Source of the DNA: Candidatus Levyibacteriota bacterium
Lineage (GTDB): Bacteria > Patescibacteriota > Microgenomatia > Levybacterales > UBA12049
Assembly (NCBI GenBank): GCA_013816255.1
Contig: JACDET010000001.1
Span: forward strand, 1-33,617
Reading direction: 5' to 3'
DNA: 33,617 bases
The translations under genes and the position numbers were made by a program. Numbering within the stretch: the first letter of the stretch is position 1; the number at the start of each line of letters is the position of its first letter. Shown piece after piece: positions 26,431 through 33,617 of the stretch. The notes below the pieces were generated by a model, which made no database searches, was not told the DNA's origin, and saw only the letters and a program-made list of their open reading frames with translations.

Positions 26431-28434
26431 TTAGAGTTCTAATTTCGTCTCTTTATCAGTAGTGAGGTTAAACATCTCAACAGTTTTACCATTGATGATT
26501 GTTTGATATTCATGACCTGCTGTACCTGGCTGTTTTTGAATAAGCAGTGGAAGTGGTGAGTTCTTTTCGAGTTTGAAAGGTAACTTGTATGTAACAGTCA
26601 ATGTACCTACACCTTTTGGACGGACTGTGACAAACCCATCAATAACTGTTTTGCCAAGTTCATCATAAGTAGTCATCTTTACTTGTGAACCTTTACTATC
26701 GACAAGCTCACTGCCTTGTGGAACATAAATACGGATCCAATCACGGTATTCAGCATTCAAGCAAAGCCCACCGCGCTCAAGGTTACAATCAGATGGAGGG
26801 AAAGGATTTTTGTATTTAATTGTTAATGTCTTGGTGATGGTCCCGTCTGCATCGACTTTGTACTCATTATCAACTCTTTCTTCCATAAAGATATTTACCT
26901 TGGCGCCAGAGAAGTTGACTTCGTTAATATGGAGATAATCACCTTCAAATGGTCTGATTTGTCCAGCAGCATTGAGTGCGACGATACCCTGCTGTGCTTG
27001 CTCATCATACAGTTTGAACATAATATGCTTCTGTTGCGTTTGGGCGATGATTGATTGGAAAAGTGGACCCCAATACTGTTGTGGTGATGACGAAAGAGCT
27101 TTGACCATAATTGCCGAGATCAGGTCCCCAATAACACTTTTGCGATCTGTCTTGATGTAATTAACAGGACGGGAGATATCATTTTCTAACTCATAAATGA
27201 TTTGTGGACAGTCACAACGTGGATCATTGACAGTCGTAAATGTCTGTCCACCTGCTTGTACTTGATCGTCAAGAATTTTGACTGTTGAGACAAGAACGTG
27301 TGTATCAATCGCGATAATACCATCAACTTCTTCTTTCAAAGCAGCCCTTTCATACATCTCTTCAAATGTCTTCATTGACTCAATAAAATCTGGCGATAAA
27401 TTACTATCTCGCAAGTTAAGTGTATATACTTTTGGCAAATACTTCAGGATTGGAGCAGGAGCTTTTGGCTTGTTGCGTATCGAATCATCAAGTTTGTAGA
27501 TATCATCTGATTTCTCAAATTTAATAATACCCTTGTCGATACTAAAGATTGCATACGCTGTGATAAATCCACCGGTTGCACGGAGTTCTTTATCATTTTG
27601 GAAGAGAACAAGATAACGTTTTGCTTCTTTTTCACCTAAGAGTGATGGTAGTGTTTTGATAAGGGGTTTGGCATCACTGACAGCAGTTGCTGTCTGGTCC
27701 GCTGTCAGTCGTAAAGTTGTCAATTGATCTTTCACTTGTGATCCAAAAATAAGCTTAGGATAGTGATCTGGATTTACTTGATCAATCTCCTTTTGTACTT
27801 TAACGATTGATGATTCAATTTTATCTATCTCTGGTGTGATCTTGCCCATACTCAGAACTGCTGTTTTAATTCTATCTTCGGTTGAACCACCAGCAAAACT
27901 ATCATCACCCTTCAACCCCAATACATCAGCATATGGAGCCAAAGAATCAGTTACAGTCTTTGCGCTCTCAAGACCATAAGTTGCAGCATTCATCATGTGA
28001 TCCGCATCGCTATAGTACCAACCAACAACAGGAACAAATTTTAATGGGACCATGTAATGAAGGTTTTTCTTTGTCTCTTCTAAGTATTCTTGTGTTTTTG
28101 TAATTTCTTGCGAAGCGAGTTCAATATTTTGCTTCTTCAAAGCACTGGAAACTAATTGTGATTGGCGGTAGGTTTTAAGGCCTGATTGATATGTCGCGTA
28201 TGCTGGAATAGCAATGAGTACAACGAGTAATGCAAAAATTCCCAAGCCGATAGAAAGCTTTTTGGAAAATCTAAACTTTTTTGGACTACTCTTTCTTCTT
28301 TTTGCCATACTATCCTCTGTTATGCTCTGACTTTTTGCGAAATCCTGTGGTGCCTTTTTAACAGTACTTGCATGAGTACTGGCAGTAGGTGTTCGTGATT
28401 GTTGAGCAAATTCAATTTTATCAAATCCTGACAT
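26431..28434 (-). CDS. DUF4012 domain protein, membrane anchored
   Basis: KRYLVLFQNDKELRATGGFITAYAIFSIDKGII...; N-terminal TM; adjacent to glycan genes. Confidence 0.85.
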   Translation of the reverse strand: MSGFDKIEFAQQSRTPTASTHASTVKKAPQDFAKSQSITEDSMAKRRKSSPKKFRFSKKLSIGLGIFALLVVLIAIPAYATYQSGLKTYRQSQLVSSALKKQNIELASQEITKTQEYLEETKKNLHYMVPLKFVPVVGWYYSDADHMMNAATYGLESAKTVTDSLAPYADVLGLKGDDSFAGGSTEDRIKTAVLSMGKITPEIDKIESSIVKVQKEIDQVNPDHYPKLIFGSQVKDQLTTLRLTADQTATAVSDAKPLIKTLPSLLGEKEAKRYLVLFQNDKELRATGGFITAYAIFSIDKGIIKFEKSDDIYKLDDSIRNKPKAPAPILKYLPKVYTLNLRDSNLSPDFIESMKTFEEMYERAALKEEVDGIIAIDTHVLVSTVKILDDQVQAGGQTFTTVNDPRCDCPQIIYELENDISRPVNYIKTDRKSVIGDLISAIMVKALSSSPQQYWGPLFQSIIAQTQQKHIMFKLYDEQAQQGIVALNAAGQIRPFEGDYLHINEVNFSGAKVNIFMEERVDNEYKVDADGTITKTLTIKYKNPFPPSDCNLERGGLCLNAEYRDWIRIYVPQGSELVDSKGSQVKMTTYDELGKTVIDGFVTVRPKGVGTLTVTYKLPFKLEKNSPLPLLIQKQPGTAGHEYQTIINGKTVEMFNLTTDKETKLEL

Positions 28435-28478
28435 CGTATAATACCCTTCAAACGAAATATTTTTCCGCGTAGATTATT

Positions 28479-28508
28479 ATCATACTGGACTTATTTATCT
28501 GTTGTCAA
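28479..28508 (-). promoter_or_regulatory. Promoter TTGACA-18-TATGAT upstream of DUF4012 gene
   Basis: + strand tgtcaa 28503-28508, atcata 28479-28484. Confidence 0.6.
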
Positions 28509-28525
28509 CTTGACAAACCATGATT

Positions 28526-29194
28526 TTATAATGCGCCTTTGCCTGAAATCATGGCCCATGGAGTTTTTAAGATGATAAAAATATCTAAGAAAATAGACTC
28601 TTTTCGTGCGTAGTCAGCATCCATTTGAATCCGTTTATCAAACTTTACTTCACTTCGTCCTGTCACTTGCCAATAGCCGGTAATCCCTGGTTTGACTGAT
28701 AACACTTCTTTCACCAAATTTTTGGTCTGTGGATATGTCTCTTGTTGCTTTTCAAGTTCTTCTGGATAGTAAGGACGAGGACCAACGAGACTCATTTCTC
28801 CTTTTAAAACATTTACCAGCTGAGGAATTTCGTCCAATGAATACTTGCGGATAATTGTACCAAAGCGGGTAATTCGTGGGTCATTTTTCACTTTATAATT
28901 GCCACCTTTTTGCTGTTCTTCGTATGCTTTTTTAAATTTAGGATCAGTCTTGAGAAGATAGTATGCGTTAACAATCATTGAACGAAATTTATATGGATAG
29001 AAAAATTTATTGTCTTTTCCAACACGACGCGGTGTATCAGCCAAAATTGGTCCTTTTGTTTCAAGTTTGATTGCAATAGCGACAACAACAATAATTGGAG
29101 AAAAAATCACCAAAAGTATAATTGAGGAAAAAATATCTATGATCCTTTTGGTAATACTGTAGATCATGCTTTTATGTAATTCTGTTGAAGACAT
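28526..29194 (-). CDS. Undecaprenyl-phosphate sugar phosphotransferase (bacterial sugar transferase)
   Basis: KRIIDIFSSIILLVIFSPI, RVGKDNKFFYPYKFRSM, YSLDEIPQLVNVLKGEMSLVGPRPYYPEE, KPGITGYWQVTGRS. Confidence 0.93.
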   Translation of the reverse strand: MSSTELHKSMIYSITKRIIDIFSSIILLVIFSPIIVVVAIAIKLETKGPILADTPRRVGKDNKFFYPYKFRSMIVNAYYLLKTDPKFKKAYEEQQKGGNYKVKNDPRITRFGTIIRKYSLDEIPQLVNVLKGEMSLVGPRPYYPEELEKQQETYPQTKNLVKEVLSVKPGITGYWQVTGRSEVKFDKRIQMDADYARKESIFLDIFIILKTPWAMISGKGAL

Positions 29195-29195
29195 T

Positions 29196-30281
29196 TTAAA
29201 CCAGATGCTCGTAATCAGTACCACTTAGATTTTGGACAAACTTTTTAATCTTTGGAACAGAATCTTTTGGACAGATAAGAATAACATCTTCCATACTGAC
29301 GACTACTAACCCTTCCAGATCAATACCCACGATAAGCTGCTTGCTTTCATTGTGCAAAATTGAATCGGTACAACCTTCAAGAAGAATTTTTCCTTTTGTA
29401 ACATTTGCTTCAACCGTATCGCTAAGCGCCTCTTTCAAAGCTTCCCATGCTCCAATGTCACTCCAGCCAATATCGGCCGAAATAACACACCCAACTTTGG
29501 GATCCATCTTTTCTAAGATTGCATGATCAAATGAAATCTTTTCAATTTGCGGATACACTTCTTCAAGTACTTGCTCATACGCATCTGTTTGATATGCATC
29601 GTGAATCTTTTTTAAGTGAGCAAACAATTCTGGTGAGAATTCTTCAAACATTTTCCAGAGGAGCGCCGGGGTTGTTGCGAAGTAACCAAGATTCCACGCG
29701 TGCTTATTGTCAGTTGCAAATTCGTTTGCTAATTCACTTGGCGGAGCATATTGAAACGCTTTGAACTCGTGAAGAGCAAGCCCATCAATAGTTTCAGTTT
29801 GCTCACCAAACTCGATATATCCAACATTCTGATTACCATAGCGTGGTTTTTGTGCGATAAAAACAATCTTATCTGGATTTTCAAGAACCTTTTTCTCAGC
29901 TGTACGCAAGATTTTGCGGAACAGTGCTTCTTTCTTCACCAAGTGGTCACTTCCCCACAGAAGAACAATTGGTTCGTTTGGATTAGTTTTTACAAATTGT
30001 GCAATTACCAAACCGACTGCAGGTCCTACGTCCCGCATTTCAGGTTCAACAATGACATTTTTTTCAGGCAAGCTAGGAAGCTGCTCTGTTATGTGAGGTG
30101 CATATTGTTTTCCTGTTGAGATAAAAACATCTTCCCATTTAAACTCCGGGAAAAGCTTGTGGACGGCAATCTGCAACATTGAACGGTCGGCAATAATCTT
30201 GCCAAATTGCTTTGGGGCACTCTTTCGGGAAAGAGGCCATAGTCGGCTTCCAACTCCTCCAGCGAATAAAACAATCTTCAT
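29196..30281 (-). CDS. manC: Mannose-1-phosphate guanylyltransferase
   Basis: LFAGGVGSRLWPLSRKSAPKQF, VIVEPEMRDVGPAVGL, DIGWSDIGAWEAL. Confidence 0.9.
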   Translation of the reverse strand: MKIVLFAGGVGSRLWPLSRKSAPKQFGKIIADRSMLQIAVHKLFPEFKWEDVFISTGKQYAPHITEQLPSLPEKNVIVEPEMRDVGPAVGLVIAQFVKTNPNEPIVLLWGSDHLVKKEALFRKILRTAEKKVLENPDKIVFIAQKPRYGNQNVGYIEFGEQTETIDGLALHEFKAFQYAPPSELANEFATDNKHAWNLGYFATTPALLWKMFEEFSPELFAHLKKIHDAYQTDAYEQVLEEVYPQIEKISFDHAILEKMDPKVGCVISADIGWSDIGAWEALKEALSDTVEANVTKGKILLEGCTDSILHNESKQLIVGIDLEGLVVVSMEDVILICPKDSVPKIKKFVQNLSGTDYEHLV

Positions 30282-30289
30282 ATATAAAT

Positions 30290-30295
30290 ATTATA
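30290..30295 (-). promoter_or_regulatory. Candidate -10 TATAAT, 8 nt upstream of manC ATG
   Basis: + strand attata. Confidence 0.4.
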
Positions 30296-30298
30296 GTA

Positions 30299-31423
30299 TT
30301 AAATAACTTTCTTCACAAGTCGGAGAAACTCTTCTTTGAATTTCATTTCACTAAACAGTCCAGCTTGCTTTTTTGCAGCTTTTGGATCAAATTGCATATT
30401 TTCAAAGACTTTCAGAGCTTCTGTTAATGACTCGACGTTTTGTTCATCAAAAAATATACCCGTCTTCCCTTCTTTTATTGTATCCAATGCTCCACCTTTT
30501 CGGAGTGCTATGACAGGTTTTCCAAATGATTGCGCCTCAACAACAACCAAACCAAAGTCTTCAAAAGCTGGGAAGATGAGCGCTTTACAATTTGTATAGT
30601 ATTGTACTAATTCTCTGTCTGAAACATCTCCAACGAATTCCACGGTAGGTCCTGCTAATTTTTCTAATTCTTTTCTCAGACTTCCTGTTCCTACAATTTT
30701 TAAAGGAAGCTTAAGCCTATTACACGCTTCAATCGCTAAATCTACCCGTTTATATTGTGTAAACTTGGATAACCGCGAAACAATAAGAAAGTAATTATTG
30801 TTTTTGATAGGATTACTAGACGCTAGACTCTGCTTGCCCCGTGAAGCCTTGGCGAAGTGGGGACCCCTAACGCCTAATGAAACCGGTGGATAGATAATAA
30901 ATGAATCTCTTTGATAGTATTTTTTAATTCTTTCTTGCACTTCAGTAGATATAGCGACCAACACATCAGGACGCGCAGCCGCAGCCTTGTCCCATTTACG
31001 CAAATATGAAACAACAGGATGCGCAGCCATGCGTAGCGGGCGGTTAGTAAAGTATTCTTCATACCCACTCCACAAATACCGTGTAGGAGTCAATATATAA
31101 CTGATATGTTTGGTGCCTGGCTTGGTTACAATGCCTTTTGCCGCCTCACTCGTAATTGATATAACAAGATCATACTTATCAAAAGAGAACCGTTCAAATG
31201 CGAGAGGCATCATAAAGGGATACATCTCATGATTTTTTATTGCATGTGGATTTTTTTGCAGAAAAGAAGTTTTGATATCAAACACTTCAGCCCATGGTGC
31301 TGTTTTTTTATTATATACTGACGTAAAAAGAGGGGCTTTCGGAAATATTTTGTTGAGAGCCAAGAGAACTCGTTCAGCTCCTCCCCATTTATTTACCCGA
31401 TCGTACACTAGTGCTACTTTCAT
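30299..31423 (-). CDS. GT4-like glycosyltransferase with in-frame repeat insertion
   Basis: MKVALVYDRVNKWGGAERVLLAL, IVSRLSKFTQYKRVDLAIEA, FPAFEDFGLVVVEAQSFGKPVIA; foreign-looking RGPHFAKASRGKQSLASSNP segment. Confidence 0.9.
   Translation of the reverse strand: MKVALVYDRVNKWGGAERVLLALNKIFPKAPLFTSVYNKKTAPWAEVFDIKTSFLQKNPHAIKNHEMYPFMMPLAFERFSFDKYDLVISITSEAAKGIVTKPGTKHISYILTPTRYLWSGYEEYFTNRPLRMAAHPVVSYLRKWDKAAAARPDVLVAISTEVQERIKKYYQRDSFIIYPPVSLGVRGPHFAKASRGKQSLASSNPIKNNNYFLIVSRLSKFTQYKRVDLAIEACNRLKLPLKIVGTGSLRKELEKLAGPTVEFVGDVSDRELVQYYTNCKALIFPAFEDFGLVVVEAQSFGKPVIALRKGGALDTIKEGKTGIFFDEQNVESLTEALKVFENMQFDPKAAKKQAGLFSEMKFKEEFLRLVKKVI
30814..30879. repeat. Repeat-like insertion within GT gene
   Basis: actagacgctagactctgcttgccccgtgaagccttggcgaagtggggacccctaacgcctaatg; shares ctagacgctagac with murE copy. 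Confidence 0.6.
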
Positions 31424-32552
31424 ATATCGCGACTGTTTCCTCAGCCATTTTCTGCCAAGAAAACTTTTTCGTTCTTTCTAACCCTTTCTGTATATATGCT
31501 TTATATTTTGATTTGTTTTCCAGAACTTTTTGCATTGTATCACTCATCTGCTGTATATCAAGAGGGTCAAAATAAACTGCTGCGTCTTGGTACACTTCCT
31601 TGAATACCGGTATATCCGATGCAAGGACCAAACATTTATTCTGCATAGCTTCCAAACCCGGCAAACCAAACCCTTCCATAAGTGATGGAAAGAGTAATGC
31701 TTGTGCATTTTGATAGAGAGCTGCTAACTCTTGATCATCAACTGCTCCCGTAAAAATAATTTTCTTTTGCAAACCTATCTTGCCCACTTTTTCCTCAAGT
31801 CTTTGATAAAAGTAATTTTTCTTACCAACCATAATAAGCTTGGTAGCAGGAGAGGCTTTATTGACCAATGCAAATGCTTCAACTAATCTTTCACAATTCT
31901 TATGCGGATACGCATTACCTACATAGAGAAAGTAGGGATAAGCGTTAAGGGGAAAGGGTAAAGTGCTTTTTTCTTCTCTCTTTCCCCTTTCCCCTTTTCT
32001 CTGTAGTGCAAGATCTATCCCTTCATAGGTAACCTTAATTTTATCTTCAGTAACTGGCAGATGATCAATTATTTCTTTTTTGGTTGCTTCAGAAACAGTT
32101 ATAATTTTCTTAGCTGTTTTTGCTGCGTGACGAAGAACATACTTATACGCCAACCGCTTGAAGTGATACACAGGAGAGGGCAATGTCGATGCTTTGCCTG
32201 TTGGAAAATGATTGATGATCAAATCATGAATAGTGATAACGTAGGATTTGGTATACAATATTGGAATCGAGAAGTATGGGAAATGGACAAGATCAAGTGC
32301 CTCATTATCAAGCACTTTAGAAAAAAGTAATTGCTCCTCAACTGTATGCCAACGAATATCTGTAGGAACAACTTTCCATGCACTTTCCTCGGTTCGTGCA
32401 AACTCGAAATCACTACTTGCAAACAATTCAGGGGTAACAAATAAAATATACTTATTCTTTTTATCTATCGCATAAAGCTCTCTTACTAAATTACGGATAT
32501 ATCTCCCAACACCTGTTTGATCCCATAAACGTGCATCAATTCCAATTCGCAT
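31389..32552 (-). CDS. GT4 family glycosyltransferase with in-frame palindrome insertion
   Basis: MRIGIDARLWDQTGVGRYIRNL, YFLYVGNAYPHKNCERLVEAF, LFPSLMEGFGLPGLEAM. Start reassigned from 32582 to 32552. Confidence 0.92.
   Translation of the reverse strand: MRIGIDARLWDQTGVGRYIRNLVRELYAIDKKNKYILFVTPELFASSDFEFARTEESAWKVVPTDIRWHTVEEQLLFSKVLDNEALDLVHFPYFSIPILYTKSYVITIHDLIINHFPTGKASTLPSPVYHFKRLAYKYVLRHAAKTAKKIITVSEATKKEIIDHLPVTEDKIKVTYEGIDLALQRKGERGKREEKSTLPFPLNAYPYFLYVGNAYPHKNCERLVEAFALVNKASPATKLIMVGKKNYFYQRLEEKVGKIGLQKKIIFTGAVDDQELAALYQNAQALLFPSLMEGFGLPGLEAMQNKCLVLASDIPVFKEVYQDAAVYFDPLDIQQMSDTMQKVLENKSKYKAYIQKGLERTKKFSWQKMAEETVAIYESSTSVRSGK
31947..31996. repeat. 17-bp inverted repeat (one mismatch), 16-nt loop, inside GT coding sequence
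   Basis: aaggggaaagggtaaag (31947-31963) / ctttcccctttcccctt (31980-31996); encodes part of RKGERGKREEKSTLPFP. Confidence 0.8.
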
Positions 32553-32558
32553 ACACAA

Positions 32559-32567
32559 AGTATAGCA
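32559..32567 (-). promoter_or_regulatory. Extended -10 TGCTATACT, 6 nt upstream of ATG 32552
   Basis: + strand agtatagca; gap 32553-32558. Confidence 0.55.
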
Positions 32568-32595
32568 CAGGCATAAAAGCAACTATATGGAGAGC

Positions 32596-33617
32596 TTATC
32601 TTAAAACACTCTTTTTCGCATCAATATATACATTATTAAGTCTTTGTGCAATTTCTTTCCAAGTATAATGTTTCTCAATAAATACTCGCCCATTCTTACT
32701 TATGTTTTTATGCAATGTTTTATCTTGCAAAAGCTGGAGTGTTTTTTGCGCTAATTCCTCGGCATTATCGCCTACCATAAGTTCTTTTCCATCTGTTGCT
32801 TGCAATGCATTTGCACTCAAGGGCATTGTGACAACTGGTGTCCCGCAACTCATTGATTCCAGAATCTTGTAACTTGTCCCGCCACCAACACGAATTGGGG
32901 CAAGAAGTATTGTGGCTTCTTGAAATATTTCAGGAGTTGATTTCGAAGAACTTGCTTCATCAAAAAGAATATCCGGGTCAACTGATAAACTTCTAATCGA
33001 TTCAGGAATACTTCTTGCAACGAACCAAAGTTTAATGTCATCCTGAGCATTTGCGAAGGATCTCATATTTGTGGGATTCTTCACTTCGTTCAGAATGACA
33101 TTATTAAGTTTCTCTTTTATTAGCGGCCATATTTCTTTGATAATAAATGCTGCGCTATCTTTATTCTGCAACCACTTAAAGTCTCCTATGAATAGGATCT
33201 TCTTTTCTTTCGTTGTAATTGCAGATTCTAAAGATTTTGATGCAAATAGGTCAGTGTCTACGCCGTTTGAAACAACAGCAACATCCAAATCAAGCTCTTG
33301 AATAACTTTTTGATCATCTTTTGACACAGCTACAACTTTTGACGCATCCTTCCAAAATTTCTCTTCTTCTTTTCTTATTTTTGCGATATCAATTGCCAAC
33401 AGTGGACGCAACGGAAATAGTGCATTATCTTTGAACTTGGTATAGACTTTATATTCGATATTATGTTCTACAAGAATAATTGGAATATTTGTTGGAGGAA
33501 CATTTTGCATCACATAAAAGGTTTCAACATGGATAAGATCAAATGATTCTTTGGCTAGAAGTTCACTAATCTTCTCCTTCATTGCAGAAAGAGTATGTCC
33601 TGTGATCAGAAATGAGT
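32596..33617 (-). CDS. GT4-like glycosyltransferase, N-terminus beyond window, with in-frame 69-nt repeat
   Basis: Frame is open upstream of the listed Met to the window edge (...SFLITGHTLSAMKEKISELL); LVEHNIEY, LFIGDFKWLQNKDSAAFI, LLAPIRVGGGTSYKILESMSCGTPVVTMP. Confidence 0.85.
   Translation of the reverse strand, partial: SFLITGHTLSAMKEKISELLAKESFDLIHVETFYVMQNVPPTNIPIILVEHNIEYKVYTKFKDNALFPLRPLLAIDIAKIRKEEEKFWKDASKVVAVSKDDQKVIQELDLDVAVVSNGVDTDLFASKSLESAITTKEKKILFIGDFKWLQNKDSAAFIIKEIWPLIKEKLNNVILNEVKNPTNMRSFANAQDDIKLWFVARSIPESIRSLSVDPDILFDEASSSKSTPEIFQEATILLAPIRVGGGTSYKILESMSCGTPVVTMPLSANALQATDGKELMVGDNAEELAQKTLQLLQDKTLHKNISKNGRVFIEKHYTWKEIAQRLNNVYIDAKKSVLR
33034..33102. repeat. 69-nt palindromic repeat in frame inside GT gene
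   Basis: aatgtcatcctgagcatttgcgaaggatctc...gattcttcacttcgttcagaatgacatt; encodes NVILNEVKNPTNMRSFANAQDDI; aligns with intergenic copy 13816-13881. Confidence 0.88.

Overview
Gene-dense bacterial window, mostly on the - strand. Its core is a division/cell-wall (dcw) cluster read right to left: mraZ-rsmH-ftsL-ftsI-[small island]-murE-pgeF-murC-murB-murA-glmU-like-GNAT-HAD-mraY-ftsW-murG-ftsQ-ftsA-ftsZ-orphan ORF. To the right are a divergent purF-like gene, glyS, recO and a surface-glycan block (DUF4012, sugar transferase, manC, three GT4 glycosyltransferases, the last cut by the window end). Compact genes, short MurE/MurB/FtsQ and the DUF4012/GT block suggest a CPR/Patescibacteria (Microgenomates-like) genome; this is inference only. 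Four signals go beyond ordinary annotation. (1) Several families of short dispersed repeats (GTCATxC...GxATGAC hairpins, a 31-nt exact inverted copy, a 25-nt exact copy, heptamer tandems) lie both between genes and in frame inside conserved genes (pgeF, murE, rsmH, three GTs), resembling Rickettsia palindromic elements. (2) At least 13 start codons have a -10 hexamer only 6-9 nt upstream, often as TGnTATAmT, pointing to widespread leaderless transcription. (3) Three GTAG repeats at exact 10-bp period lie between a TTGACA promoter and mraZ, a candidate MraZ operator. (4) Wall enzymes are reduced or split: MurB without its C-terminal domain, MurE without its N-terminal domain, FtsQ with no room for a normal POTRA+beta region, and a GlmU-like uridylyltransferase coupled to a GNAT. 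No RNA genes, CRISPR arrays or transposases were recognised by eye.
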